Shown here: one piece after another, positions 1 through 12,837 of the stretch
Position numbering within the stretch: position 1 is the stretch's first letter
How the letters are laid out: each line of letters opens with the position of its first letter
Origin: Reticulitermes lucifugus
Taxonomy: Eukaryota > Arthropoda > Insecta > Blattodea > Rhinotermitidae
Direction: 5' to 3'
DNA: 46,817 nucleotides
NCBI GenBank assembly: GCA_026260175.1
Contig: JAKCWW010000317.1
Span: forward strand, 71,796 to 118,612
Notes under the pieces: generated by a model
Seen by the model: the letters and a program-made list of their open reading frames with translations, nothing else
Databases searched by the model: none
Told to the model about the DNA's origin: nothing
Made by a program: the position numbers and the translations under genes

Positions 1-61
1 GCCTTAAGGCTGTGGTGCGTCCGTAGCATCTGCTGCGGGGCCCTTCACCATGTAAAAAAAA
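1..61 (+). mobile_element. SINE family S1, 3' end (cut by window edge)
   Basis: GCATCTGCTGCGGGGCCCTT followed by CACCATGTAAAAAAA matches the 3' tail of the full S1 copies at 40049 and 43040, including the A-rich tail. The 5' part lies outside the window. Confidence 0.75.
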
Positions 62-1235
62 TGTGTCAAGCTTTGAATGAGAAAAACGTGATCATGTTTG
101 ATTATGATGACTGTCGCTTCTGAGCTAGTTCTATCTAGCCTAATCCTCAGATCAAATTTCCTGATAGCTACGATGATACAAAGCGACTGCTGACACAACA
201 GGTACTGGATTCTGTATTGAGTCCTAATTTTCGGTGCATTTACTACGAAACGATTGAAGATTACTGCCTTTAGTTTCGGCAGTCTGTCTGACCATCAGTC
301 TTTCCGTACTTGACAACTTGAAGAAGACTGAACGAACTGTCACGAAATTTTATTTTGGAAGGTTTTACTAAAATTTATTGACACATTCCTCTTTTGTTTA
401 AAATATTACAATAATAATGCACACTTTACGTAAACATTAAAAGTTTTTCTGTTTGCATCTCCAGTGTAACTAGCTAGGGACTAGCTAAATGTATGTCGAA
501 GCAAAAGTTATTACGAACAGAAGATGTAGAGAGAGCTGGAACACATTTCATACTCAATAAACTCGCCAGTAATTCTAATGTTTAGAAATTATTAATCAAG
601 TGTAATTATTATTATATTGTGCCATCTCATAACAGAAAAATCGTGTTTCTTACTGTATGCATGGATGTTCTAATGTGTTCTTCTCGACTCTAACTGGACT
701 TTAAAATCCATTCAGAACAATACCACGGACCCTTTCACAAAGTTAAAACGGCTGAAGCTTGATGCTATTTACTCACCACCGCTGAAGATATTAATTCCCA
801 TTGACGATTATATGCTGTGATTTTTAGGCGCAAGGAATACTTTTATCTTTCCACTCCAGTTTAATATTAATCTAAATTATTCCACGGAACAGAGTTCTAC
901 TTGAAACACCAAATAATCGCTCAGTGAGTCAACAAATTCCGTGACTTTTAGAGAATGCCCTTTTTGGTCTGATGAATCCAGTTCACAATGTAGGCTACCA
1001 TCTATTCCTAAGTCTCCCTAGAGGCCTAGTCTTTTCATGTCTTGCGACAGAATATTTTATAGGTTTCTTATGTCTTTCTTTCTCCTTGCTTTGATTACTC
1101 AAGTACCACATGATACCTAACATTGCTCTTCCGTGTTCTTTTCGGTGCTTCTCTTTACTGCTCTTCGTGATGTCACTTTACCAGAAACCCTGTATAAATT
1201 ATTGTCTCAATTATTTCTACTACATGTGAAGGCTT
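62..1235. other. Non-coding stretch
   Basis: AT-rich sequence with stops in all frames. I see no gene, RNA or repeat signal. Confidence 0.6.
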
Positions 1236-1400
1236 TCTTTTTTACTGAAGGGCCCCATAGCAGATTCTACGGACACACCGCAGCCTTGAAGGCTTATTGT
1301 GCAACCCTATGAGGAAGATGATGAAGATGGTGAGGTTTTTTATGCTTTTCCATTTTAATGGAGCACAGGTGGAATGAAATTGACAGGGGAAAACCGAACA
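1236..1400 (-). mobile_element. SINE family S1, 5'-truncated copy
   Basis: In the minus orientation this reads the S1 body (TTCATTCCACCTGTGCTCCA), then the GAAGCC-like junction and tail TCTGCTATGGGGCCCTTC, ending in an A-rich run seen as TTTTTT at about 1238-1243. It matches 43190-43306 with moderate divergence and lacks the tRNA head. Confidence 0.7.
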
Positions 1401-4400
1401 TGTGGAGCTTACGTCAGTCCCTTGACGTTACTATCCTAACAATGTTAAGTGACGACATAATGAAATCTCTTTAATATAATAACTTAGTTTTTTCATTCCT
1501 CTTAGATACAAATATTTTTATATGACTTTGTTTTAATGCTTGTATTTTATGTTTCTTCCATCAAAGTAACTTCGTTTCTACTGCCTACATAATCGTATAA
1601 TCATGCACAGAGGATCTTTTCATTTGTAATGTTAGTGCCACGCGAAACTTTACTACAGAACAGAGGAGTGCAGTAAATCAATGGTGTAGAGCCTGTGTTA
1701 CGCGTTGCGTAATTTGCAGAATACAGTCGCACTCAGTGAAATGTTAGTCTGTGGGCGGAACGGATATGATTGTCGATGGCAAGATGTACAGTGAGTTCAG
1801 GAAATCATAAGGAATTTGCACTTGTGGCTTTGGGTTACGACCTTGAAAGATGTTATTGCAAGATGAGTTAAAAACTCTTTTAATAATTGAAGGGAAGTGC
1901 CACTTTTTTATATAACTGTCCGACTCTCTTGCAAAATGAAATCTATGCAGAGATATTTATAAACATACGACTAGTCCTGTCGTCGATAAGTTTAGGAAAC
2001 ACTAGGATTATTGCCTGGTGAAACTTTTCTAATATGTAATTAGAGGAAATGAAATTTTCACCTAAAGATCTTCGCTCTAGGGATTAATGGACGTTCTTCT
2101 CACTGTCAGTGCATTAACAAGAACTTTGCTTAGCTGCCGATATACGATTCGAAAAATGGTAGTGAAAGTTGCAAGCAGTCGTGAGGTCTACCATTTCGAA
2201 TATTAATTGAAGAAGAGACGCCATAGTTGAGTATAAATCTGGCAATAGCACTTATTTTATGTTAAATTTTATGGCATTAATAAACTTTATATTATGACAA
2301 AAATGTTACGTGGAAACTAAAGTCAGTATCTGCTCTTATGTCTCGAATTATGGAAGGTTACGGAAAGTTAGATTCTTTGTTTCCAGTCAGGCTTACTATT
2401 TACACGCGTGACATACTTCGTCTCTTTTCCTTCTTGTAGTTGAAAAGGCTAGTGAGGCTATTTGCTTACCTTTGGCTTCTAGTTAGTTACAAAATTTAAT
2501 GTCTTTGCTAATGTCATAAGAGATTAAGCCCCAAATAAGGACCAAATATATGATAAGGATTTTGCTAGTTCGGCCTCCTATTGCACACAGGTTATTACAG
2601 AAACTTTATGAACTGAAGATTGGCAGGATAAAGCCGAATATCTTGGAGACAAAATTCCCTACCGATAGATTGTCCACCGAAAATTCGTCATGTAGGGCTG
2701 ACCCCTGCCCTCCCTTTATAACCAACGCATTTGTTGCCCTACGTAGATTCTAAATAATCATTAATATCTGAAAATAAGACGTTCAAATTTTACGAAAAAA
2801 TTTGGCAATACTTATACGTGATATTTTTACCAGACTATTTAGACTGTTCTTATTTTGTAAGAAAAGGCAGGATTGTGGAATAATGTCTGAGTTTGCAAAT
2901 ACGCGTATTTAATACGTGCGTGCTTACGTGTGCAAAAGGTTCTCTTTAAGATACTGTAAACTACATTCGCGAGTTTGATAAAATTCTTTGTAAAGTCGTG
3001 CAATATGATGTAACCTTATCCTTGCACGCCTTAATATTTTGTGATGTATAGCACTAACGCGGCAATCTTGCGATCATCGAAGTCGGAGCTGTATGGACGC
3101 CCTTTTGATGCAGGACTTTGATGTATTGTTTTCGAGACTAACTTGAAAAATGTTTCTTTCTCCGCTTGAACACAAGAACCATCTATTTAGGCGTGTAAAA
3201 CTTGTCTTAAGGAAAAATATATACGTTTAAATCTACAAGAGTCACACGTATTAAAAATTATGTACATAGGAGAATCAATACATGATGCAAGTATTAAGAT
3301 ATGTGTTCTTGTCGTATTTGTAGCGTGTAAGATCATTGGAAGTTGGATGTGAGTCATAACTTTTTCCCATAATTATTTTAGCACAACTGGATCTTTGCCT
3401 TTGCTGCGCATAAATTCCGTTCATTACTACTGTGCGCATCCGAGTAAACTGTACTGTGCCCTCGGTCAAGTGCCTTGCCTTTGGAGAAGTGTTGTATTCG
3501 GTGTTGACAGCTCCTCTGTGGAGCGCTTTGAACCGTCTTATTATTTTATTCCATCTAATTCCTTCACCAGCTTTGCTTTCAGCTATCCTATATTTTCATA
3601 TACAGTCAGTAATTAACTAATTCTAAGGGGATCACTGCTTCCTGAAGCTGAACAGACATCTAGTGTGTAATTAATTAGATTCCTCTTTCAACATTATCGT
3701 GCAAATTCTCGGCACGCTGCATAAATTAGATTCATAAGTTCATTAGCCGATAATTAAGTCAGTCATTTGCAGAAGAGCATCATCTTTTTTAAAAGTAAAT
3801 GATGTCAGAATATATGTGATGGAACTAGAAGAGTGTATGATCTTATGGAAGTATGAGAAGATTTGTACTTTTCTAAATGTCTGGTTAAAATAATATTAAT
3901 TTTTTCGGCACATTACGGCTATTCTTAATTAAAATTTTAAGGGAAAAACCGATATATATATATGTTGATATTTAATGTGGTTAGAATTTAAAATATGTGG
4001 TTGTGAAATGTGAGATAAATTATGAATACAAGATTCAAATACAGGTGTTATCAAAATTCATCTTTCGCTTTTCATACTGCAGTATTTGTATTTCTGTGTT
4101 GCAGGTGATCACAAACAACACTGCACTTTCGTCTGTAACAAGGTGGCATGACCATGAAAATAGTAAGTAGCATCTCTACTGTTGGATGAACGTACTTAGT
4201 GGGGTAAAGGAATTAGTGCATGGAGGAAATATGAGAAAGTAATGTAGTTGGGATGGATGAAGGTAAATGGCCGAGAATAAATTGGAAGTAGTCAAAATAT
4301 AGTGGATGAGAGTAGGAAGAAAAACAAAAATTAGCGAAAAGAGAAGTTTTGAATTCGGTAGAGGTATTGAGTTGTCTAATCCGTATTAGAAAGATGAAGA

Positions 4401-7400
4401 TGAAGGCATTGCATTCAGACATACCGAAGATAGAAATATTGCAGTAACTAAATAAAGGTGTTTGTAAATATATTTTCAAAATTTGTATTGAAATTTCTGA
4501 ACAAAAATCAAATTAGAAGGAACGTCGCATGTAGAGTACACCTAGGAATGCAGGAATACTGTTTGGAGATTTTCGAATAATGGACTAGGTATGTTAGTTA
4601 TTCTGAAGGATAAAGATGTTATATGTATTTCCAACGTAGCTAAACAAACGAATCGACAACAGATTGCGTTTATTGACTTTAAATAATCATGCAATACAAG
4701 TGACCCTAAATCACAGCAGTCCATAACGTCTGTTGACTTGTGAGTGAAAATGAAGGGCGTGACAAGTGAAACTCGCAAGTTAATTGTGTGTAGAACTGTG
4801 TTTGTAGGATATAAAGACTTTCTGACGGAGGTTAATTGAATTGTTAAAAAGTATGAGAACGTAAATTCAATTGGTTTTATTGTCATTTCTTAAAATACAT
4901 GGCCTGTGCTAGTACTAGTTCATTCGTAATATTTTCGATAGTAAGGGTGTTTATTTATATACTCTTATATATACACACAAGTATTTACAATTCGCACCAA
5001 TTGTAAAGTATCTGTTGTATAGAATTTCCTTTTGGACTGCGAATAAAATGCATCCTTTGGCAATGTAAGTTAAATAGGCTAACTAGTGTTGAAATGTTCA
5101 TTTATCCTTCGCGAGTTGAATTAATTTTCTTCCATTCACGAGGTTTATATAGTCGTGTTGAACTTGAGTTAATGCCTTAAAACATAAACATTCTACGAAG
5201 TTTTGATGATGGTGATGTCTCTTTTTCGAAGCCTCTGTCTTTTATTGGAAGTTAAATAGTTTAATAAAATGTGCGTCTTTTTCTTCCGTACTAACTTTAG
5301 CACAAACCTCGCAAGTGTACGCAGCACCTCTGAAGTCAAATTTGTTATTACGTGTGCTGGACTGTGAAGGGCTATAAGAAATCACTTCTTTGTATTTAGC
5401 ACAGCTTGTTAATCATGATCAGGCCCTGCATTTGTTGAAAGCTTACTTCGTAAGCGTTCATGAACTAAAAAGTGCAGCCTTCTTTGCGAGTATTTCACGA
5501 TGCTATGTACTCAGAGCAGCTCTGAAGGAGTGTACCACAGACACCTGTTTTTTGTACAATTTCTGTAATTTCAATAACGTCAAATTTCAACACAACAATT
5601 AAGGTTATTACACATGTTGTTTTTCATTTTCAAGATACAGTATTCATCCGAATGTCGTCATTAAACCTATTCTCTATCAAAGAATTACGTTTTTTAATAT
5701 TTAGGTAATTCCTGTCATTGGAGCAATATATTTCCTACTGCTCTAGTTATTCATTCAGCAATGGCACGGCTGAATTTGAATACGATAAGCGACAGGTACA
5801 TTGTAAGCTTTATTGCAATGGCCAAAAAGTAATTTATGTTAAAGTTTACTTTAATAATATCTTAGGAGTGAATATAATAAATTGTTTATATGGGGTTGTC
5901 CTAAAAATTTAGAAGGAAAATATATCTTAAAATGGCTATAGTACTATTTATTGCTTATGTAGACTGTTGTGGACAACGTTGTTCTCTGTTCAGAGCAAAT
6001 ATCTGAATATCGTGTATTACTTCATTTGTTTTATCGAAACATCTCACTATAGTTGAGACCTCGCACATTAATCTCGTTCCATTGTGTTGAGTTCATTACA
6101 TGCGAAGTGTTGTGTTCGTTCCTAATTAATGTAATTGAGTACAGTTTCCTTATCCATTTTACTACATAAAGGGTTCGAAATGTGAATGACAGTATAAAGT
6201 TGCTCAGTAACTCGCATAATATGACGCAGTCGTCAGCCAACAAAATAATCATTCACGTGATGATCTGCAGACGCCATACGAATCGACAATAAAGGGGTTT
6301 CCAGGCTAAATCCACTTGAGAAATGTGAGTTTCATTGTCGTTAGAGCTCTTCAGAGGTACGACTCATCAGTTACTAGGGAAATAATTAAGTCTTCGCAGA
6401 CTAAATGAGGAGTGGATTTAAGGAACAAAACTGTCATTCTGTTGGTTTAGCTGGAGTTGTTTTAGGGCCTGTATTTATTGCGCGACTTACGTAATATTTC
6501 TTTCTGTGTATTCTGGTATTTATTTTGTCAATGAGAATGCAATAACATTGAAAATGATATAAATAATTTTATCAGAGTATATTTTGGGTATTATGTTATT
6601 TTCCCCTTAGAAGTTTATTATTAATTGTAAAAGTCGAGAGACTTTCTGTCACTGGTTTCCTGTATTGAGAAAGAAAAAGTCACAGATGCATCACAAATGA
6701 ATTCAGGACCAATAATTACACGTTTGCGTAAACTGTTATTGACGTGTCTGGTATAAGTAATCCTTTCGTTCACCTGTGATCTTTTTCTGCCTTCAAAGTA
6801 AAATGTGTTTATTTATGATAAGACCTTTAGAAGTTATTGCTTTTTTTGTTTCGTTTATCTGAATACTGAAAAATATTTAAGCAAAAGTTAATATGCCACA
6901 TTTTTAAAGAATGTAGTAAAATTGTATTGCCATATTTATCGACATATATTCCTCAGAACTAGATAGATTATTCTTTGAATTGTAAAACTGGATCTTATTT
7001 GCGCGGAGAAATCTGGCAAGGGTCCTTAGAAAATAAGAAATGTAAGTATGTACATTGAGTGTCTCATATCTGTTACAAATTCGAGCCGCTGTCACCTAAG
7101 GAATGGATTCTCCGTTCTGCCACATTACAGACGAACATTAAATAATAAACTGTAACTTGAAGGTAGTGAGGCTTGTCACATGGTAGATCATAAGATGAAG
7201 TTGTTTTGGTGAAGACAGCCTAGATGGGATGTTTTATAATTGTTCGTAAATGAGTGGACGGTTGACGTAGCAGTCTTGAGTGGTCGAAGACGAACTGCGA
7301 TACCACTGGGAGAACGTTCTGTTAGAGGGACTGTCTTATGCACAACAGTCGCGATACCAGAACAATTATTATCTCACTTGGAAAAACTTAATAAACTGTA

Positions 7401-7624
7401 GGGGTGCTCATATTTTGTCTCTAGTCCGAGTTACATTCCATAACTTTCGCAACATTTCTAGGGAGATCTCTTTTTGGGGACGAAATCACTTGATCTCCCG
7501 AAACGATATGCGTTGCCTAACATTAATATATAACATAAACAGTACTCTGAAAATAACAAGTGCTTCGATTGCTAATCGCTTTGTAGACAAACTTACATTG
7601 ACTGGGGAAAAATCTCCATTTCCA
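1401..7624. other. Long non-coding stretch downstream of the gene
   Basis: About 6.2 kb of AT-rich DNA. It contains a short (TA)n near 3952-3963 and a purine-rich plus strand at about 4180-4400. Open stretches (for example 4542-4886 minus and 7280-7708 plus) are short and low in codon structure. I see no exon or family match. Confidence 0.5.
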
Positions 7625-7807
7625 TTTAATATTTGTTCATTCTTTCCACAACACTCATTTCATAGTCCTTTCAACATTACCTGCTTCCCCAGACTTACGT
7701 CGTCTTGAGCGAATGCCACCCTAAGAGTACTTTAGCTTTGGGTAGAGTCCACTGGATAACAACAAGGTTGTTACATGTTGTCGAAATCCACGGCTGTAGC
7801 GATAGAT
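7625..7807 (-). promoter_or_regulatory. Probable start of 3' UTR with candidate polyadenylation hexamer
   Basis: Downstream of the TGA at 7810-7808 the minus strand has an ATTAAA at 7630-7625, followed by T-rich then GT-containing sequence, a plausible weak poly(A) signal. A canonical AATAAA on the minus strand occurs only about 1 kb away, near 6808-6813. Neither is proven. The plus-strand open frame at 7280-7708 here has no family resemblance. Confidence 0.25.
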
Positions 7808-9025
7808 TCAACCTACATATGGGAACTGTGGATATGGTGCGGGGAAGTATCCGGGAAATGCCGGTGCCGAGGGTTGAACGGGAATGGATGCGGTGACGTA
7901 AGTAGTTAAGACAGTTGGTACGACTTTGGTGGACAGTAGAGTCGTGTACGCCGTCTTGGCTCCAAACGTCAATTTGAGAACTTTGCTGTCCGTCTCTGTT
8001 ACTACAGTCTGTGTCACAACAGGAGTCGAAGTGATGGCAAACTGTTGATGTTGCTGCTGTGGGAAGAGTGGGTTCAGTTGGTTCACGGGAGGAACCGGCA
8101 GTGCTGGCAACGTGCTCGTGCCATACTCGTATTCTGTCTTGCTCACGGTAGCCACTGGTCGTGAAATGGTGCTGTAACTAGTAGAGGCTCCATTTATGAT
8201 TGGTAGCACATGCGATTCGTATACCGTCTCCACTTTTAGTATTGGTCTGGAGGTGGTAATAACTTGCGGAATAGCTGCAGCTGGATTCAAGAGTCGCAAG
8301 AGAGCTAACTGTTGAACTTGTTCAGGACTCAGAGCAGGCGTGGGCGGCGGTTCTGGTGAACTGGTCGCTTTTGGTGCTGTGGATTGAGCTTTCTTAAGTC
8401 TGATATGACCTTCAGGGATGCGGGTCTTATCGACATCGGATAAATCGAAATCGGAACCAATATTTGCCAAATCAATATCAGGTTGTAACGCTCTTAGAGC
8501 ACCCGGTTTTTCTTCGTCGTCCTGGCTGTTGTCGTCGCCGAATTCCAGCTCTAGGTGAAGTTCAGACCCGGCCTCTTCCAGATGCGTGTTAAACTCATTG
8601 AGGGTCTTGCTGGGCACAAAGTGGTACACCTCCATGGGCGGGAGGGTTTTAGTAGCTGTGACGAGGCGCGTCACATGATAAGACTGAACGAGAGTGTACC
8701 TGGTAGTGTTACTGCCTCCTCGAATTACAGGAAGAATGTGTGTCTTGAGGAGAAGCTGCGTTGTACTGAATGTCTCGGTCAGCGTCTCCAATGGCGGCGT
8801 CTCGGCATCGCCTGCTAGCCCGATGGGTGGGAGTGTGGCAATACTCGAGTCCAGAGGCAGGTTATTTTCCTTGTCATATCCGGGCGCTATAGTGCTGGCC
8901 AGGATGTTTTCGGTAAGAGGCTCTGTAGCACTTGAACTGATCACGGCGGGGCTCTCCGTATTGTCCAGGCTCTTTTCAAATGTAGAAGTGACTGTGATAA
9001 ACCGCGTGTTCTTCACTGTGCCCAC
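7808..9025 (-). CDS. Terminal coding exon (exon 5 of visible part) of the same gene, with stop codon
   Basis: 1218 bases, 405 codons plus TGA (visible residues 744-1148). The acceptor is TTGATTTCAG|GTG at 9025, phase 0, so the first residue is an ordinary Val, not a start. It begins VGTVKNTRFITVTSTF. Three similar Thr/Val-rich beta-like segments follow. The first contains LKTHILPVIRGGSNTTRYTL and a matching THLEEAGSELHLELEFGDD acidic run. The second contains VYESHVLPIINGASTSYSTI. The third contains TQTVVTETDSKVLKLTFGAK. The shared HxLPxIxGxSxxxxT pattern in the first two suggests internal duplication. The C-terminus is Pro/Phe/Tyr-rich (PGYFPAPYPQFPYVG) with no membrane anchor. Ser/Thr-rich composition would suit O-glycosylation if secreted, but no signal peptide is visible. 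The style resembles insect uncharacterised proteins of the DUF4758 sort. That is a loose impression from memory, not a match I could test. Confidence 0.92.
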   Translation of the reverse strand: MGTVKNTRFITVTSTFEKSLDNTESPAVISSSATEPLTENILASTIAPGYDKENNLPLDSSIATLPPIGLAGDAETPPLETLTETFSTTQLLLKTHILPVIRGGSNTTRYTLVQSYHVTRLVTATKTLPPMEVYHFVPSKTLNEFNTHLEEAGSELHLELEFGDDNSQDDEEKPGALRALQPDIDLANIGSDFDLSDVDKTRIPEGHIRLKKAQSTAPKATSSPEPPPTPALSPEQVQQLALLRLLNPAAAIPQVITTSRPILKVETVYESHVLPIINGASTSYSTISRPVATVSKTEYEYGTSTLPALPVPPVNQLNPLFPQQQHQQFAITSTPVVTQTVVTETDSKVLKLTFGAKTAYTTLLSTKVVPTVLTTYVTASIPVQPSAPAFPGYFPAPYPQFPYVG

Positions 9026-10594
9026 CTGAAATCAACACGTACTCAGTACATTATAACTGAAACCACATTTCGACTGTGACTGCACTATAAAATGTTTGAA
9101 TTTGGAAGAATAATTTTAGAAAAGTTTAATGCGTTTCTCTAAATGTAAATCATCGACAAGGTCATTGCGTCTGTAAAGGTATAGACTTGTTTAACCCTAT
9201 GAAAACTTTAATAATGTCGAAGAACTCTTCCGCCCGTTCCTCCCTGATATCTGAAATAACATTGCCTTTTTTTAAGGTTCCTGGGCTTCGCCCGCTTATC
9301 CGTCTGATAAGAGGAAATGAGTATGGAGCACTGGTAGAATAATACTGACACAGGAAGTAGAAGTACTCGGAGAAAATCTGTTCCATTGATATAAAGATGC
9401 AGTTAGTACCTCACAGAGAACACCGCGTGCTTGCATTAGGAAGTGCAGTCGGTGAATGCTGTACAGGGAAACAGTGGCTGTTTGTTGAAAGAATCATACG
9501 GGGCCTATAAATAAGTGTACATTGTGTGGGTAGAATGTGGAAGTTTTAGTTTAACCATGGCTATGTACGTATATACTAACCAAGAATTTTTTAAGGGTTA
9601 CAAAACTAATCTGGCTCAGACTGCCACCGCATTGCGGGTAGTTACACTGAGGCCATTCGCTGTGTCAGTCAGTCTGTCTGTACAGGTGATTGCACTCCAT
9701 ATAGCCTCCAAGTATGCCAAGACCTCATTCTTCAAAATGCTTACTTCCACAATGTTCAAGATCACTGTCCTGTCTCATTGAATGGTACTTAAATAGTCAG
9801 TAAAAATAAATAACTAGATATTCTGTCAGTTGCATTTTCAGCGCGATTAAAAATATAAATAAAATACGTGAATCTATTTGGCTACATTTTTCCTACGTAA
9901 GAACAAAGTTCATCCAGTGTTATTTTGAAATTTCTCTAAACTGAGATATGTTGAAATTCGACATGTAGTTACCGTCACTGGTGAATGCCTTCGGTTTTGT
10001 CAGTAGTTCGTCACCAAACCACTAGAGCAGAGGGGTAAACAGCATTTCATCTTCTTTCAGTAAAAGCTGTATTATTCTGATTAGAGTTAGCAATTTGCAT
10101 ACTATTGCTTATATGCTACACTTGCTATTAGAGAGATCAGAGACAAGCGTAAATTCTCCGATTGAATGTGCATCCAAAACTGTGTTTTGACGCAAAATTT
10201 CTCTGAAAAAGTGAATGATCGCGGATGTCAGTAATTAACCAGATTGTGCGGTTGCATTTCCGCGTGACCTCCCTTCTCCAGTAGTACTGTCACTAATTAT
10301 TATGAATAGTGAATGGAGAAGAGTATGAAGGTACTCAGTCATGGCCTATTAGACTATCGAGAATTTTCCAGAAGGGACTGAGGAATACAACAAAACACGG
10401 ATTGGTTAGCCGTCCTTCGGGCCGACATATTGACACGGAGTCTGACTAAAGTGCAGGCACATTAACCCTTGTATTACGACTTGCCTTGGAATGAACTTAA
10501 CTCGTTTGTCAACCTGCGTCCAAATACATGTGACTTATTTCAAGCTATGTTAAGATATCGAACAAAATTGCTGTTTTTTGCCTGACACGTTTGC

Positions 10595-10607
10595 GTTGCC
10601 TGGAAAC
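10595..10607 (+). promoter_or_regulatory. X-box-like sequence (possible RFX site)
   Basis: GTTGCCTGGAAAC fits the imperfect inverted repeat GTTGCC-N(1-3)-GGAAAC bound by RFX factors, here with a one-base spacer. It lies in intron 4/5. Single-site matches arise by chance, so this is only a candidate. Confidence 0.2.
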
Positions 10608-11400
10608 GGAGTTCGTGACCTCAGTCACGAATTTCTTCTATATTTTATTATTTCCACATTTTTATTTATAGTGCAAGTAGATACTTTTTATTACTAGTAA
10701 ATACTGACTTAAAAATTAACGTCACTTTATGACGTGTCTTTTATTGGATTTTGCATTTTTTCGTTAAATGTGTGCAAATTATATTCACGAGAATATAAGT
10801 TTAAATACTAATATAACAAAACCGTTTAACTTTTAACTACAGTTCCATGTCGTTACCCTTAGTAAGTAGGGCCTAAACGTGGAACTGTGAAAGTCAACAC
10901 TTACTCTACGAAACGTGGATGCTAACTACGCATTTCTACACGACTATGACATCACATAGCTAATTAACTCCCTGGAAAAGAGGCATTCTCAAGAAGCTTA
11001 TAGTTGTTCAAATGGTCAATAAATTGTTTGCCTTTTATGGAATCGAAAGGTTCTTTTCCATGTTAAAAAAGTGCCCTCCACTGCATTTTATCCTGAATTA
11101 CACAATCACGCCATATTTCCTTAAGATCCCTTTTAATAAATAACCTGTTATAAATGTTAGGTCTCTGAAGTGGCTTTCTCACTTGACGCATATGAAAGTT
11201 TAAAAATCAGAAAGTTTGTTAGATTTTTTCCCAAAGGTATATAATAAAAAATTAAAATCAAGATAGTGAAATACACTGAAATGATCTAAACAGGACTGAA
11301 TAGAAGCTGAAAATCTATTTTTTGGGAAATTAATGAGTATGATAGAGAATGATAAGAGAAGAATAGAGAAATAGAAAAACACGCATGTGAGATTATTTAT

Positions 11401-11602
11401 ATCTTTGCTTTTCTGGGATGTTGTACAGCGTTGATTGGTAGTTAGTTGCTGACGTTTCGGGACAACCTATTTTTCTCATCTGCAAGGGTCCAGCAGTCGA
11501 AGAAGACTGCTTGACTCTTGAAGAGTGGACCGATAGGTTGTCCTGAAACGTGGGAAACTAACTACCAGTCAACGCTGCGTAACATATCAGAAGAGCGAAA
11601 AT
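11401..11602. mobile_element. Fold-back (inverted-repeat) element, copy A
   Basis: Two arms of about 70 bases, 11401-11470 and 11533-11602, are reverse complements with a modest number of mismatches. Both carry the sub-blocks AGCGTTGA-TGGTAGTTAGTT and ACGTTTC-GGACAACCTAT. The central part holds a smaller imperfect palindrome around CAGTCGAAGAAGACTGC. It has no coding capacity, so it would be a non-autonomous element. The outer sequence AAAGCCTGAAATC at about 11620 recurs beside copies B and C. It lies inside an intron of the minus-strand gene. Confidence 0.7.
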
Positions 11603-12224
11603 TTCATTTACACGGCGGCGAAAGCCTGAAATCAGGAGCTTGGCACTGCGAGAAGCCTTAAGAGAAAAATTATAAAAGAAAGAGGCAGTAAAGCAGATTG
11701 AAAAAATGCCTGATAATAATACAAAATATCGATTAATTTAGACACGTCACATATAAATAAAGGAATAAGAATTCTTCCAAATGAAATTCTTGTATGCTGA
11801 TATGAAGAAGCAATATGAGAGGGCTTAGAAGAACGTGTGACTGACTGCAACTTCTGAATAAAATAACAGACTTTAAAAAGAAATGTACGTTACGTAACCA
11901 GATGGCGATATGTCAATGTAAATCTACGAGGTGCTCTATGATTAAATTAATAGGATGTGAATTATACGGAGAATTTAGTGTACTTGAAACGTAAGATGCA
12001 GTGTCGTAATATCTTATTTGTATTTCTCTCGTTCTGTCAGTTACGGTATACTCGTAATTCCACTGCTTAGAAAACAACGACCTCGAGATGCCACTTCCCT
12101 TCCCAATAAGCCCACTTCACCCATCAGAACAACATATTATTAAGGTCTGAATAGTTCATTGTGAAAGTAGGTCATGAATATGAAATGTAAATTTAGAACT
12201 ACAGCTTAATAATTGAAACAGCAC

Positions 12225-12837
12225 CTGGAAAGTGTAAGGTGATCTTATAGTCGCAATTTCGTAGTATGTATCTTTGAATTCGGCCGGTGTGGATATTTCA
12301 ACCTTGATTGTCTCTGCCACAGGGGGTGCCTGATCAAACTCTTCGTTATTCGTCGAGGTTAGTCCCACATCAGATCCTGTAGGTTCCTGATCGGGGTCGT
12401 CTGACCTCGCCTTCAGCTCAGAAGCTGCAGGGTTAAACTGAGGATGAGGTTGTTGGGTTGTCGTCAGGGTCATGTTATCGTACACCAGAGTCTCCTCTTC
12501 ATTCTGCTTCCTGATGTTGACCCGCGGTTTGGGTGTCGTCTTGTATTGCCACCTGCCTGCTGGTCTTGCTAACTTGAACTTATATAGGCTGGTACTGCTA
12601 GGGGCGCTGTCCACAGAAGAAGACTGCACTCGAGGCTTATATCCCCTTCGGGAGTATCCATTTCCGTCGTTATTGACGACTGCATTGCTGCTAGGTCGGA
12701 AGCCGCTTCTACGTTGTGAAGACTGCGGCTGGAATCTTCGTCCACCAGAAGGTGTTGCAGATGGAGAGTCACTGAACACTGACACCGTGGCCAGTTCAGG
12801 TGTACTGGACACGCGACCAAACCTGTTGTTGCTGAAC
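12225..12837 (-). CDS. Exon 4 of visible part of the same gene
   Basis: 613 bases. One base completes the split Ala, followed by 204 codons (visible residues 540-743). The acceptor is TCTCTTTCATTCAG|G at 12837. The donor is CAG|GTGCTG at 12225/12224, phase 0. The protein starts FSNNRFGRVSSTPELATV and continues through an Arg/Ser/Tyr/Gly-rich low-complexity stretch (RRFQPQSSQRRSGFRPSS) and a basic PAGRWQYKTTPKPR segment. It becomes acidic and Pro-rich, then ends in the tidy block VEISTPAEFKDTYYEIATIR and SPYTFQ. That end reads smoothly into V-G-T-V-K-N of exon 5, which supports the junction. The reading frame runs past the donor for 22 codons before a stop, so retention of this intron would truncate the protein there. 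It is likely disordered apart from its C-terminal end. Confidence 0.88.

Larger units (their letters stand above)
9026..12224 (-). other. Intron between exons 4 and 5
   Basis: 3.2 kb, phase 0, GTGCTG donor and TTTCAG acceptor. It contains the fold-back element at 11401-11602, an X-box-like sequence at 10595-10607 and a small perfect hairpin near 10611-10630 (TTCGTGAC / GTCACGAA). The rest is AT-rich sequence with no credible exon. Confidence 0.8.

Noticed and set aside
4213-4886. Two minus-strand open frames
   Set aside because: They arise from a purine-rich plus strand that lacks minus-strand stops. Composition is Phe/Ser/Leu-heavy, and there is no splice context.
7280-7708. 142-codon plus-strand open frame
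   Set aside because: No recognisable motif and starts with a non-ATG codon. It overlaps the 3' flank of the minus-strand gene and looks like chance.
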